Source of the DNA: Pseudonocardia halophobica
GTDB taxonomy: Bacteria > Actinomycetota > Actinomycetes > Mycobacteriales > Pseudonocardiaceae
DNA length: 64,000 nt
Assembly: GCF_027922425.1 (NCBI RefSeq)
Contig: NZ_BSFQ01000002.1
Span: 248,001-312,000 of the forward strand
Direction: 5' to 3'
The position numbers and the translations under genes are program-made. Each line of letters starts with the position of its first letter. Within the stretch, counting starts at the first letter, position 1. A model generated the notes under the pieces. It made no database searches. It had not been told where the DNA came from and saw nothing but the letters and a program-made list of their open reading frames with translations. Positions 34,669 through 45,025 of the stretch are shown one piece after another.

Positions 34669-35310
34669 TCAGGATCCGGGCGAGGCGACCCGCCCACGGC
34701 GCACGGCGTCCGCAGTCACGGTGGCGAGCGTGGCGCGCATGATGTGGCCGACGAAGGGGCGCACGAGCGTCCAGTACCGGGCGAAGCGGCGCGCACTGTC
34801 CTGCTCGGTGACCAGGGTGCGGGCCTCGTAGGAGACCAGCGTGCGGGACGTGCCGTAGGGGCGGAGCGAGAAGTTCGCGGCGATCTTGCCCCAGTCCGGT
34901 TCGGCGAAGGCCGCGAACCCCTCTGGTGTCATCCCGGTGACGTCGTACCACTCGATCACCGGCTGCCAGAACCGGCCGACCGCACCCAGCGCGATCTCGT
35001 GCTCGGCGACCTCGCCGAGGGACAGCCACCCCGGCAGCGACGGTCCACCACGCAGCGGCAGCTGGGCCGGAGGCGCGGGGGAGGCCGGGCGGCCGGCGAG
35101 CCGGGCGAGCCGGTCGGGCAGCCCCCGGACGGCCATCGCGGCATCCATCACCGGCGAGTGCACCCGTGCGAGGTCCAGCGCGCACAGCGCCTGCCAGGTC
35201 GCCGCGAGGTCCGATTCGGCCACTGTGTGCTCGACGATCGTCGTGTCATACCGAGGCAGGTACCGGTCGATGAGCATCGCGGCCGGCGTCGAGGGTGCGG
35301 TCCTGGTCAT
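34669..35310 (-). CDS. SRPBCC-like hypothetical protein
   Basis: A 213-residue cytosolic protein. The C-terminal half (EWYDVTGMTPEGFAAF, NFSLRPYGTSRTLVSYEART, then a long helix RRFARYWTLVRPFVGHIMRA) has the strand-rich then long C-terminal helix pattern of START/SRPBCC proteins. The SYEART segment and final helix are typical of actinobacterial members of unknown function. ATG 35310 was chosen because GGAGGG lies 7 nt upstream. Confidence 0.65.
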   Translation of the reverse strand: MTRTAPSTPAAMLIDRYLPRYDTTIVEHTVAESDLAATWQALCALDLARVHSPVMDAAMAVRGLPDRLARLAGRPASPAPPAQLPLRGGPSLPGWLSLGEVAEHEIALGAVGRFWQPVIEWYDVTGMTPEGFAAFAEPDWGKIAANFSLRPYGTSRTLVSYEARTLVTEQDSARRFARYWTLVRPFVGHIMRATLATVTADAVRRGRVASPGS

Positions 35311-35601
35311 GGGCGGGCCCTCCGTCGTCACAGCCCTCGACCCTCCTCCGCAGGCCCACAGCGACGTAGAGCCCTTCGTCTCCCTCCGCCGGGATCATCG
35401 GCCGACCGCTTCCGGCCCAACGCCACTCCGATGTCGCGGTCCACCGCGTCACAGCCGCCCGGCCATCTCTGGATCCGCCTGCGGCCGAGGGCCCGGATAC
35501 CTGCCACCAGCTCGCGCGGCGCTCCCAGCTGCACGGGTCAATCCGAATGTGCTCACCGGCCGCATCGGTTGACCGGCTACCTGAACCACCGAAACGCGTA
35601 G

Positions 35602-35760
35602 CTCCCGCGCCGGATCGCCACCGCGAACGGCGAGGCCGGCGGCCCCACCGCGCTGATCGCCGAGCCGAAGCGCCTGCTCGACCAGGGCACGATCAGCCAG
35701 ACCGAGTACGAGTCGCTGAAGGCAAGCGACGGCCGGTCGCTCGGTGAGCCGGAGCATTGA
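35602..35760 (+). pseudogene. SHOCT-domain remnant
   Basis: The frame after a TAG at 35599 reads ALIAEPKRLLDQGTISQTEYESLKAS and ends at TGA 35758-35760. This is the ~30-residue SHOCT helix pair (short C-terminal domain) found at the ends of many bacterial proteins. There is no start codon or ribosome site, and nothing recognisable precedes it. Confidence 0.55.
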
Positions 35761-35920
35761 CCGGCGGCGGCGCGGCGGGGCGCGACGCACGTGAGGCCCG
35801 GGAGCCCGGCCGCACCACCATCGAACCGGCTCCGGCACCCACCATGAACCCGCACGGGGCATGACGCCGCAACTGTTCCACCTCGCGGCGCCACGCCCGA
35901 CCGTCGGGCTCAGGGCCGGG

Positions 35921-37501
<1,581 letters not shown>

Positions 37502-37504
37502 CGC

Positions 37505-38449
37505 TCAGCCCTCCCGGCCGGTCTCGAGGAACGCCGCGATCTGGCCCGCGACGAGCTTGAGCCCCGTCTCGGCACCCGGCAGCACGTTGATCATCTGGAA
37601 GAAGGCGTGCATCTCGCCCTCGGCCTCCTCGAGCACGACGGGGACGCCCGCGCCCCGCAGGGCCTCGGCGTAGGCGACGCCCTCGTCGTGCAGCGGGTCG
37701 AACTCGGCGACCACGACGAGCGCGGGCGGCAGCCCCGCGTGGCTCGGCGCGCGCAGCGGGGACGCCTCGGGGTTCGTCCGGGCGGCCGGGTCCGGCAGGT
37801 AGTGGTCCCAGAACCAGGCCATGGTGTCCCGGTTGAGCAGGAGCTGGTTCTCGGGGGCCTGGTAGGAGGGGGTGGTGAAGTCGCAGTCGGTCACCGGGTA
37901 GACCAGGGCCTGGTAGCCGATCGCGGGACCGCCCCGGTCACGCGCCCGCAGCGTCATGACCGCGGCGATGTTCGCGCCCGCGCTGTCCCCGGCGACGACG
38001 AGCGGCACGCCCGCGGGCGCCAGCTCGGTGGCGTGGTCGACGACCCAGGTGAGGCCGGTCCAGCTGTCCTCGATCGCGGTGGGGAAGGGGTGCTCGGGGG
38101 CCTTGCGGTAGTTGACCAGGACGACCACGGACCGCGTCAGCTCGGCCAGCCGGCGTCCGATGTGGTCGTACTGCAGGTCGATGTCCCCGAGCACCCACCC
38201 GCCGCCGTGGAAGTAGACGACGATCCCCTGCGGCTCACCGAACGGGGTCAGCACCCGGACGCGGAACCGGCCGCCCTCGCCGTCGAGCTTGAGGTTGCGG
38301 ACCGCGGCGACCTCGGGCCCGGGCCCGCTCAGCCCGGCCATCACCGGACCGTTCAGCCGGGCGACGGCCGGGGTCGACTCGTGGATCGCGGGTCCACCTG
38401 CCTCCGCGAGTTGGGCCAGCAGCGCCTGCGACGCCGGTTCGAGCGGCAT
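37505..38449 (-). CDS. HSL-family esterase
   Basis: A 314-residue hormone-sensitive-lipase family esterase: HGGGW from His81, nucleophile Ser156 in GDSAGAN, Asp in AEFDPLHDEG and His in GEMHAFFQM. GAGGAGAAGG precedes ATG 38449. First gene of the second esterase-BVMO operon, divergent from an AraC-family regulator. Confidence 0.92.
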   Translation of the reverse strand: MPLEPASQALLAQLAEAGGPAIHESTPAVARLNGPVMAGLSGPGPEVAAVRNLKLDGEGGRFRVRVLTPFGEPQGIVVYFHGGGWVLGDIDLQYDHIGRRLAELTRSVVVLVNYRKAPEHPFPTAIEDSWTGLTWVVDHATELAPAGVPLVVAGDSAGANIAAVMTLRARDRGGPAIGYQALVYPVTDCDFTTPSYQAPENQLLLNRDTMAWFWDHYLPDPAARTNPEASPLRAPSHAGLPPALVVVAEFDPLHDEGVAYAEALRGAGVPVVLEEAEGEMHAFFQMINVLPGAETGLKLVAGQIAAFLETGREG

Positions 38450-38701
38450 GCACCTTCTCCTCGTCGAGTTCGGACACGATGCGTCGTCCTGTGACCCGGT
38501 CGTCCATGACGCCGATCACGGTTCCGGTGCCACACGGTAGGTCCGCCCGAGGTGCGCGGACAGCGCAGACGGGGCCACATCACGGCCGTTCCGGCCAGCG
38601 CTCGTCCACGCGGAGTAATGCAGTCGTTTGCCGGCGGCGGGGCTCGTGACAGACTCGGGGTGCGCGGCGAGGGGGCCAGGCATCAACGGAGGCGGTCATC
38701 G

Positions 38702-39766
38702 ATGACGGCGGTTCGCCGGTCGGACACCATGCCGTCGCCCCGCGTCGTCGCCGCGATGACGGACTCCTGGGACCACCCGCGCACGATGGTCGGGGTCTCG
38801 ATCCTCTGCGAGTGGGCCGCGGTGGCGGGTGTGCCGGCCGAGACGCTGCTGCGGGGCTCGCACATCCCGCCCGCGCTCCTCACGGACCCGGAGCAGCTGA
38901 TCGAGGCCCGGCAGGAGATCGCGGTGATCCGTGCCCTGCTGCGCACCTTCGGCGACCGCCCGGGCCTGGGGGTGGAGATCGGCAGGCTCTACCACCTCAC
39001 CGCCTACGGCTACTACGGCTTCCTGCTCGCGTCCTGCTCGTCGGTCCGGGAGACCATGCGGCACGGGTTGCGGTACGCGCCGCTGACCTTCGCCTTCTCC
39101 ACGATGAGCGTCTACGAGACGGACGCGCCCTCCGTGGTGCAGGACCTGGCGGCAGAGGACGTGCCCCGCGACATCCGGCGCTTCGTGGTGGAGCGGGACC
39201 TCGCGGCCGCGGTCCAGCTCCAGCGCGAGCTGCTGCCGTGGCCGCGGCGGTTCCCGCTGCGCGAGGTCCGGCTGGCGGACGACGTCGGGCGTTCGCCGCT
39301 GCCAGCGGTGTTCGCCGAGCACTTCGGCGTACCCGTCAGCGGCGGGCACGCCCGCACGGAGCTCGTGTACGACCCCGGCTTCCTCGACGAACCGCTGCCG
39401 ATGGCCAGCCCGCACACCGCCGCGATGATGATCCAGCAGTGCGAGCGCATCCGCACCGAGCGCCTGCACCGGACCGGCATCGCCGCCCAGGTCCGCGCGC
39501 AGCTGTGGGGGCGGGAGTCCCTCGACGTCGGGCTCGAGGAGATCGCCGAGTGCCTGCACTACCCCCCGCGGACACTGCGGCGACGCCTCGCACAGGAGGG
39601 CACGAGCTTCCGGGCGATCCTCGACGAGGTGCGCTGGACCGTCGCCGAGGAGCTCCTGCGGACCCCGGCCGTCTCCCGTGGCGAGATCGCCCGGCGGCTG
39701 GGCTACCGGGACTGGTCGAGCTACCTGCGTGCGCGCCGCCGCTGGCAGGGACGGACGAGCGCCTGA
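38702..39766 (+). CDS. AraC-family regulator with Arabinose_bd-type N-terminus
   Basis: A 354-residue regulator of the OruR/VirS-like branch. Residues ~40-220 form the large N-terminal domain typical of this branch (LLRTFGDRPGLGVEIGRLYHLTAYGYYGF), and the last ~90 residues hold two AraC HTH motifs (GLEEIAECLHYPPRTLRRRL and RGEIARRLGYRDWSSYLRA). ATG 38702 follows GGAGG. It probably activates the divergent esterase-BVMO operon. No clear repeat was found in the 252-bp gap. Confidence 0.9.
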   Translation: MTAVRRSDTMPSPRVVAAMTDSWDHPRTMVGVSILCEWAAVAGVPAETLLRGSHIPPALLTDPEQLIEARQEIAVIRALLRTFGDRPGLGVEIGRLYHLTAYGYYGFLLASCSSVRETMRHGLRYAPLTFAFSTMSVYETDAPSVVQDLAAEDVPRDIRRFVVERDLAAAVQLQRELLPWPRRFPLREVRLADDVGRSPLPAVFAEHFGVPVSGGHARTELVYDPGFLDEPLPMASPHTAAMMIQQCERIRTERLHRTGIAAQVRAQLWGRESLDVGLEEIAECLHYPPRTLRRRLAQEGTSFRAILDEVRWTVAEELLRTPAVSRGEIARRLGYRDWSSYLRARRRWQGRTSA

Positions 39767-39954
39767 GGGCGACACCCCCGGTGGTCTCTGGTCCAAGGTT
39801 GTTGCCGGGGAAGGCGTGGAACGGCGCGTGTGCCTGGGCGCGTACCCGGCGGGCTCAGGCAGGTGTGGGTCTCGGGTGCGACGGACGGCCGGTGCCGGAC
39901 CGCCCGTCCCGACTCAGCGGTCGGTCGGGCCCGGTCGGGCGGACCCGGTGGCGG

Positions 39955-40953
39955 TCAGAGTGCGCCGGCGGCGGCGTGCAGGTTCTTGGCCGCCAGGGCG
40001 AGGCCCTCGGTCTGGGAGTAGGCGGCGTCCTCGTGCTCGATGTTGACCGCCATGTCCGGGTGGACCTCGGCGAGCGCGCGCAGGAACTCGGTCCAGTAGG
40101 CCACGTCGTGGCCCTCGCCGACGGCGACGAACTTCCAGGCGGGGTTCTCCGGCCAGGCGTTGCACCAGAAGCCGTAGCCGGTGGGGACCTTGTTCTCCGC
40201 GTCGGCCGGCACGCGGGTGAAGCTGGTGTCGAGCACGCCGCGGATGTCCACGCCGGGCTGGATGGCGGCGTCCTTGGCGGCGGCGTGGAAGACCAACGGA
40301 CCGAGCCACTTGATGCAGGCCACGACGTCCATGCCCTGCCACATCAGGTGCGAGGGGTCCATCTCGGCGCCGACGTGGGTGGCGCCGATGTCGTCGACCA
40401 GCTTCTTCAGCGTGACGGGGGAGAAGACCAGGTTGTGCGGGTGCATCTCGATGGCGACCCGGACGTCGTTCTCCCGGGCGAGTGCGTCGATCTCGCTCCA
40501 GAACTCGCGGGCGACGCCCCACTGGTAGTCCAGGACGTCCATGTAGACGCCGTCCCACGGGTTGACCACCCAGGAGGGGTACTTGGCGTCGGGGTCCGAG
40601 CCGGGGGTGCCGGACATGGTGACCACGTGCTTCACGCCGAGCAGGCCGGCGAGGCGGATGGTGCGGCGGAGGTCGTCGGCGTGCTTGGGGCCGACGCCGG
40701 GCAGCGGGTTGAGTGGGTTGCCGTTGCAGTTCAGCCCGGTCAGCTCCAGGCCGCGCTCGGCGAACACGGCGAGGTACTCCTCGCGGGCCTTCGCGGAGGT
40801 CAGGAGCAGGTCGACGTTGCAGTGCGGGGCCGGGATGAACCCGCCGGTGTTGACCTCGACGGAGGTCAGCCCGTTGGCCTTCAGGACGTCGAGGGCCTCG
40901 GTGAGGGTGTGGTCGTGCAGGCAGGCGGTGTAGGCGCCGAGCTTGAGGGCCAT
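39955..40953 (-). CDS. sugar phosphate isomerase/epimerase (AP endonuclease 2-like TIM barrel)
   Basis: A 332-residue TIM-barrel protein of the xylose-isomerase-like/IolE-IolI group. KLGAYTACLHDHTLTEALDVLK opens the barrel, and metal-ligand segments are VAIEMHPHN, GAEMDPSHLMW, FHAAAKDA and VNIEHED. Such enzymes isomerise or dehydrate keto-sugars or inosose. ATG 40953 follows GAAGGA. It is 23 bp after a Gfo/Idh/MocA dehydrogenase, a standard catabolic pairing. Confidence 0.88.
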   Translation of the reverse strand: MALKLGAYTACLHDHTLTEALDVLKANGLTSVEVNTGGFIPAPHCNVDLLLTSAKAREEYLAVFAERGLELTGLNCNGNPLNPLPGVGPKHADDLRRTIRLAGLLGVKHVVTMSGTPGSDPDAKYPSWVVNPWDGVYMDVLDYQWGVAREFWSEIDALARENDVRVAIEMHPHNLVFSPVTLKKLVDDIGATHVGAEMDPSHLMWQGMDVVACIKWLGPLVFHAAAKDAAIQPGVDIRGVLDTSFTRVPADAENKVPTGYGFWCNAWPENPAWKFVAVGEGHDVAYWTEFLRALAEVHPDMAVNIEHEDAAYSQTEGLALAAKNLHAAAGAL

Positions 40954-40976
40954 GATCGGGATCCTTCGGTGAGGGG

Positions 40977-42179
40977 TCAGACGGAGGGGACGTCGACGGC
41001 GGCGCCGCCGTTCTCGGCGGATTGCACGACGGCCTGCATGATCTCCATCGTGCGCAGGGCGTCGGCGAAGGTCGCGCACGCCGGGATCGGGTCGAACACG
41101 CCCGCGACCTGGTCGAGGAACGCGCGCGCCTGGTAGGTGAAGTTCTCGCTGTTGCCGCCGCCGACGCCGGGGGCCTCCATCGGCATGCCGCCCTTGAAGT
41201 AGGGCAGCTGCGGGCCGGCGATGATCTGCCGGGCGCCCTGGGTGCGGGCCTCGGGCTGGGCGTCGTCGAACAGGTACTCGGCGGGGCGGTTCTGGTCGAA
41301 CGCGGCGCGCCCGCCCACGCCGAGGACGTCGAAGCCCAGACCGTTGGGCAGGCCGAACGCGGTGCGGGACACCGAGAAGCTGCCGACCAGGCCGGAGGCG
41401 AAGCGGGCGGTGAAGGTCGCGGAGTCCTCGTTCTCGACCTCGCCGAGCTCGTCGGAGACCGGGGCGGCGTTGTGCCCGACGACCGCGCCCAGCGGTAGCG
41501 GGCGCTTGCCGATCTGCGTGGAGAGCGCGGCGCCGGCGACCGACACGATCGGGCCGGCGACGTACTCGGCCGTGTCGATCACGTGCGAGCCGATGTCACC
41601 CAGCGCGCCCGACCCCTTCGGGCCCGTGAACCGCCAGCTCAGCGGGCCGCGGGGGTCGGTGGCGTAGTCGCACCAGTAGCGGCCCTGGAAGACCGAGAGA
41701 GCGCCCAGCTCGCCGGCCCGGACGTGGTCGCGGATCGCGGCGATGGAGGGGTTGCGCCGGAAGGTGTACCCGACCGCGGTGACCAGGTCGGTCGAGCGCT
41801 CCAGCGCGACCATGGCGCGGGCGTCGTCGAGCGAGCCGGCGAGGGGCTTCTCGCACAGGACGTGCTTGCCCGCCGCGACCAGGGCCTCGGCGATCGGCCG
41901 GTGCAGGTCGTTGCCCACGACGATGCTGACCGCGTCGATGGTCGGGTCCTCGGCGACCTGCTCCCACGAGGAGTAGGCCTGCTCGTAGCCGTAGCGGCGG
42001 GCGGCGTCCTCGCCGAGCTCGACGTTGGCGTCGGCGATCGCGGCCAGCCGGATCTCCGGCAGACCGGGGCCGAAGACGGTGCCGGCGTTGCGGTACGCGG
42101 CGGCGTGGCTGCGGCCGGCCATTCCGGCGCCGATGACGGCGACGGACAGGGGTCGGTCGGTCTGGGGCTGCGTGGACAT
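40977..42179 (-). CDS. Gfo/Idh/MocA-family oxidoreductase
   Basis: A 400-residue NAD(P)-dependent dehydrogenase. GAGMAGRSHAAAYRN is the Rossmann motif, CEKPLAGSLDDAR contains the family EKP motif, and GSGALGDIGSHVIDTAEYVAG contains the substrate-binding Asp-x-x-x-His. Substrates are sugars or inositols. First gene of the operon; two palindromes in its promoter gap match a LacI regulator encoded divergently. Confidence 0.92.
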   Translation of the reverse strand: MSTQPQTDRPLSVAVIGAGMAGRSHAAAYRNAGTVFGPGLPEIRLAAIADANVELGEDAARRYGYEQAYSSWEQVAEDPTIDAVSIVVGNDLHRPIAEALVAAGKHVLCEKPLAGSLDDARAMVALERSTDLVTAVGYTFRRNPSIAAIRDHVRAGELGALSVFQGRYWCDYATDPRGPLSWRFTGPKGSGALGDIGSHVIDTAEYVAGPIVSVAGAALSTQIGKRPLPLGAVVGHNAAPVSDELGEVENEDSATFTARFASGLVGSFSVSRTAFGLPNGLGFDVLGVGGRAAFDQNRPAEYLFDDAQPEARTQGARQIIAGPQLPYFKGGMPMEAPGVGGGNSENFTYQARAFLDQVAGVFDPIPACATFADALRTMEIMQAVVQSAENGGAAVDVPSV

Positions 42180-42220
42180 CTTGTGCCTTTCGACGCGTGC
42201 GGCGTGCCAGACGGGGCCGT

Positions 42221-42277
42221 CTGGAACGTTCTGGTCCCGGTACGGCGAAGCGGCCGTTATTTCCACCGGAACGTTCC
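42221..42277. promoter_or_regulatory. two LacI-type operators
   Basis: TGGAACGTTCTGG (core GGAACGTTCT, centred at 42227.5) and the perfect palindrome GGAACGTTCC at 42268-42277 lie 45 bp apart, about 4.3 helical turns. They sit in the 187-bp gap between the Gfo/Idh/MocA gene and the divergent LacI gene. LacI-family operators characteristically have a central CG. Confidence 0.7.
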
Positions 42278-42366
42278 AGTTGAGCGACACGGACGGTAGG
42301 GTCTCCGTCGTCACCATGTCAAGACAAAGTTGGAGCCTGGTGCATACCGGGTGAGCGGAGGTGCAC

Positions 42367-43383
42367 GTGGCGTCGAAGACCGGGCGGGTCACGATCGTGG
42401 ACGTCGCGCGAGTCGCAGGCACCTCCGTGTCCTCGGCCTCCGTGGCCCTGCGCGGCGAGCCCGGCGTCTCGGAAGACACCCGCCGCCGGATCCTCGACAC
42501 CGCCCGGCGGCTCGGCTACCGACCCGACCAGCGCGCACGGACTCTGCGCGAGCAGCAGTCCCGGCTGCTCGGCGTCACGTACACGGTGTCGCAGGCCTTC
42601 CACGCCGAGGTCGTCGAACACCTGTACCGAGCCGTCGCCGACAGCGGCTACGACCTCGTACTCTCCGCGACGACGCGCGGGCGCGGTGAGCTCGAGGCGA
42701 TCGAGAGTCTGGTGCAGGACCGCTGTGCCGCGCTGGTGCTGGTCAGTCCCGAGATGGGCAGCCACGACCTCGCCGCGGTCAGTCGGAGGGTCCCGACGGT
42801 GCTGGTGGGGTCGGAGCTGCGTGCCGAGTCCGTCGACTCCGTGCGCGCCGACGACCGCCGAGGCGTCGCGCTCGCCGTCGAGCACCTCGTTGCGGCGGGC
42901 CACCACGACATCCACTACGTCGACGGCGGCCGGGCGATCATGAGCGACACCCGGCGGGAGGGCTACCTCGAGGCGATGGCGGCGCACGGTCTGGCCGCGT
43001 GCGCCCGGGTCGTCGAGGGGCACGCCGACGAGGAGTCCGGCGTCGCCGCGGCCACCGAGCTGCTGGCCGCTCCCCACCGCCCGACCGCAGTGCTGGCGCA
43101 CAACGACATGACCGCCTTCGGCCTCCTGCTGACCCTGCGGATGCGCGGCATCGACGTCCCTGGCGAGCTCTCGGTCGTCGGCTACGACGACACCCGGCTC
43201 GCCTCGCTGCGCAACGTCGAGCTCACCTCGGTCAGTCAGGATCCGGCCGCCCTCGCCGCCGCCGCCGTCCGCTGCGCGATCACCCGGGCCGAGGGGCGGG
43301 AGGCACCGGCGGGGGAGTACGTCACCCCACCGCGGCTCGTCACGCGCGGGAGCTCGGGAGCTGCGCCCGTGCCGTCCCACTAG
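42367..43383 (+). CDS. LacI-family transcriptional regulator
   Basis: A 338-residue repressor with the LacI HTH and hinge at the N-terminus (TIVDVARVAGTSVSSASVALRG, then DTRRRILDTARRLGYRPD) and a periplasmic-binding-fold sensor (LLGVTYTVSQAFHAEVVEHL onward, VVGYDDTRLASL near the end). GTG 42367 is preferred to GTG 42361 because GCGGAG lies 6 nt before it. It presumably represses the divergent isomerase/dehydrogenase operon and itself. Confidence 0.92.
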   Translation: MASKTGRVTIVDVARVAGTSVSSASVALRGEPGVSEDTRRRILDTARRLGYRPDQRARTLREQQSRLLGVTYTVSQAFHAEVVEHLYRAVADSGYDLVLSATTRGRGELEAIESLVQDRCAALVLVSPEMGSHDLAAVSRRVPTVLVGSELRAESVDSVRADDRRGVALAVEHLVAAGHHDIHYVDGGRAIMSDTRREGYLEAMAAHGLAACARVVEGHADEESGVAAATELLAAPHRPTAVLAHNDMTAFGLLLTLRMRGIDVPGELSVVGYDDTRLASLRNVELTSVSQDPAALAAAAVRCAITRAEGREAPAGEYVTPPRLVTRGSSGAAPVPSH

Positions 43384-43550
43384 CTTCTTCCGGCGCGGGT
43401 TCGTCGACAGGCAGGCCCAGTAGGAGCACTCGCCGCCGACGGGTTCCCGCTCGATGAGGCCGTGGTCAACCCGCCACGAACCACCTGGTCGGCGACGTTC
43501 TCGCCGACCGATCCGGCATCGATCACGACGACGTCGAAGGTCGCAGTGCT
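43384..43550 (-). pseudogene. N-terminal remnant of a flavin disulfide reductase (Lpd/MerA-like)
   Basis: On the minus strand from about 43550 the frame reads TFDVVVIDAGSVGENVADQV, the FAD Rossmann start of pyridine-nucleotide disulfide oxidoreductases. After a shift near 43460 the next frame reads LIEREPVGGECSYWACLS, the redox-cysteine region (CxxxxC) of the same family. Only ~55 of ~470 residues remain, ending at the LacI stop. GxGxxG is damaged (GxG now DAGSVG). Confidence 0.75.
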
Positions 43551-43568
43551 CGTGTCCCTCCTTCCTCC

Positions 43569-44135
43569 TCAGTGCTCCTTCGTGCCGCGACCGAGGCGCA
43601 GCGCCGAGACGAGGAAGAAGATTCCGCCGAGGGTGGCGTAGCCGGCCACGTTGACCAGCGACGGGTTCGCTGCGCCCGCCATGAGGAGGAACCCGCTGCC
43701 GGCGATCACGGAGATACCGCCGCTGAGCATCATCGGCCACTGCCCACCCAGCGCACGCCGGTTGATCCCGACGACGAGCTGGATCAGACCGGCGACGACG
43801 GCCCACGCGCCCCAGACCCGCAGGACCGCGGGGATGCCCGAGGCGGCGGCGATGGCCAGTCCGAGTGCGGCGAGGAGGCTGATGGCGATGTTGAGGTACA
43901 GCCCCCGGGACGACGACGTCGACCCCGTCGACCTCGACACCCGTGCGTCGACGACGGCGGAGGCCACGTCGAACAGCGGGTAGAGCACGACCAGGACGGC
44001 GACGGCAGGCCCGAACTCAGGCCCCGTCAGGGCCAGCAGGGCCGCCCAGACGATTGCGAACCCGAACCGGCCGAAATAGAGCCGCCGCAGAGCCGGGGCG
44101 AACCCGGGAGCGGCGGAGGTGACAGCGGTACTCAT
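43569..44135 (-). CDS. DUF308-like small membrane protein
   Basis: A 188-residue integral membrane protein with about six hydrophobic helices: FGFAIVWAALLAL, AVAVLVVLYPLFDVASAVVD, the NIAISLLAALGLAIA helix, WGAWAVVAGLIQLVVGI, SGGISVIAGSGFLLM and GYATLGGIFFLVSALRL. The pattern resembles the DUF308/HdeD-like group of unknown function. ATG 44135 follows GAGGAG. It is divergent from a TetR gene with two matching operators between them, so it is probably its target. Confidence 0.7.
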   Translation of the reverse strand: MSTAVTSAAPGFAPALRRLYFGRFGFAIVWAALLALTGPEFGPAVAVLVVLYPLFDVASAVVDARVSRSTGSTSSSRGLYLNIAISLLAALGLAIAAASGIPAVLRVWGAWAVVAGLIQLVVGINRRALGGQWPMMLSGGISVIAGSGFLLMAGAANPSLVNVAGYATLGGIFFLVSALRLGRGTKEH

Positions 44136-44168
44136 GGAAGCTCCTCGAGGACGAGCAGGCGGCGAATG

Positions 44169-44245
44169 AGGGAGAACGTTCTGTCTCGCGACGTGGTCGA
44201 CGGTCACAGAAGGAGGTGAGCGTGTCAAGACTGAACGTTCTATCT
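44169..44245. promoter_or_regulatory. two TetR-type operators
   Basis: GAACGTTCTGTCT at 44174-44186 and GAACGTTCTATCT at 44233-44245 are near-identical, 59 bp apart. Each sits in a longer imperfect palindrome, the second being AGACTGAACGTTCTATCT at 44228-44245, 15 bp before the TetR start codon. Confidence 0.7.
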
Positions 44246-44259
44246 GGTAGGTTTCGTTC

Positions 44260-44859
44260 ATGGAGCGCAGCGTCAGTGCTCGGCCGTCCGAGGCGCGTTC
44301 ACGGCTGCTCGACACCGCGAGCCGGATCTTCTATGCCGACGGGCTGCACACGGTGCCGGTCGATCGGATCCTGGCGGAGGCCAACACGACCCGGGCGACG
44401 TTCTACCGCCACTTCCCGGGCAAGGAGGACCTGGTGGTCGCCTACCTCGAGGGAGCCGATCGCCACCTCCGGGACCGTCTCGGGGAGACCCAGGCGGCTC
44501 GCCGGTCGGCGGAGGAGGCCGTGCGTGCGATCGCCGCGGACATCGCCGCGGACATCCGGATGCCGGGCTTCCGCGGCTGCGCCTTCCTCAATGCTGCGGC
44601 GGAGTACCCCGACCCGGCGCACCCCGTGCATCGACGGGTGGTCGCTCACCGTGAGTGGTTCCTGAGTGCACTGTCGGATCTGTTCGCCCGGATCGGGGAT
44701 CGGCTCGCCGAGCCTGCCGCACGACACTTCGTCATGCTGCGGGACGGCGCGATGGCAGCCGGCTGCCTGTCCGAGCCGGCAGCCGTGTGCAAGACCTTCC
44801 TCGACGGCGTCGAAGGACTTCTGTGGTCCCGTTCCGTCCCGGGTGCGCCGCGAGGCTGA
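44260..44859 (+). CDS. TetR-family transcriptional regulator
   Basis: A 199-residue repressor. The N-terminal HTH is typical: SRLLDTASRIFYADGLHTVPVDRI, then TTRATFYRHFPGKEDLV. The C-terminal helical domain contains GCAFLNAAAEYPDP, a motif of the TetR group that includes AcrR/LmrA-like proteins. Probably autoregulated and controlling the divergent membrane-protein gene. Confidence 0.92.
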   Translation: MERSVSARPSEARSRLLDTASRIFYADGLHTVPVDRILAEANTTRATFYRHFPGKEDLVVAYLEGADRHLRDRLGETQAARRSAEEAVRAIAADIAADIRMPGFRGCAFLNAAAEYPDPAHPVHRRVVAHREWFLSALSDLFARIGDRLAEPAARHFVMLRDGAMAAGCLSEPAAVCKTFLDGVEGLLWSRSVPGAPRG

Positions 44860-45025
44860 GCGCGGCGCGAGCCCGACCACCCGGTGGCGGGCCCCGGCGC
44901 TGACGCTCGGTGAGTCAGCGAAGCCGGCCGAGCCGCCCGTCTCGCCCAGCGAGGCGTGCGGCGACGCGCGACGATAGATCCAGGTACGCGACCAGCCGCG
45001 GCTGACGAGTGTCGGGGAGCAGCGC

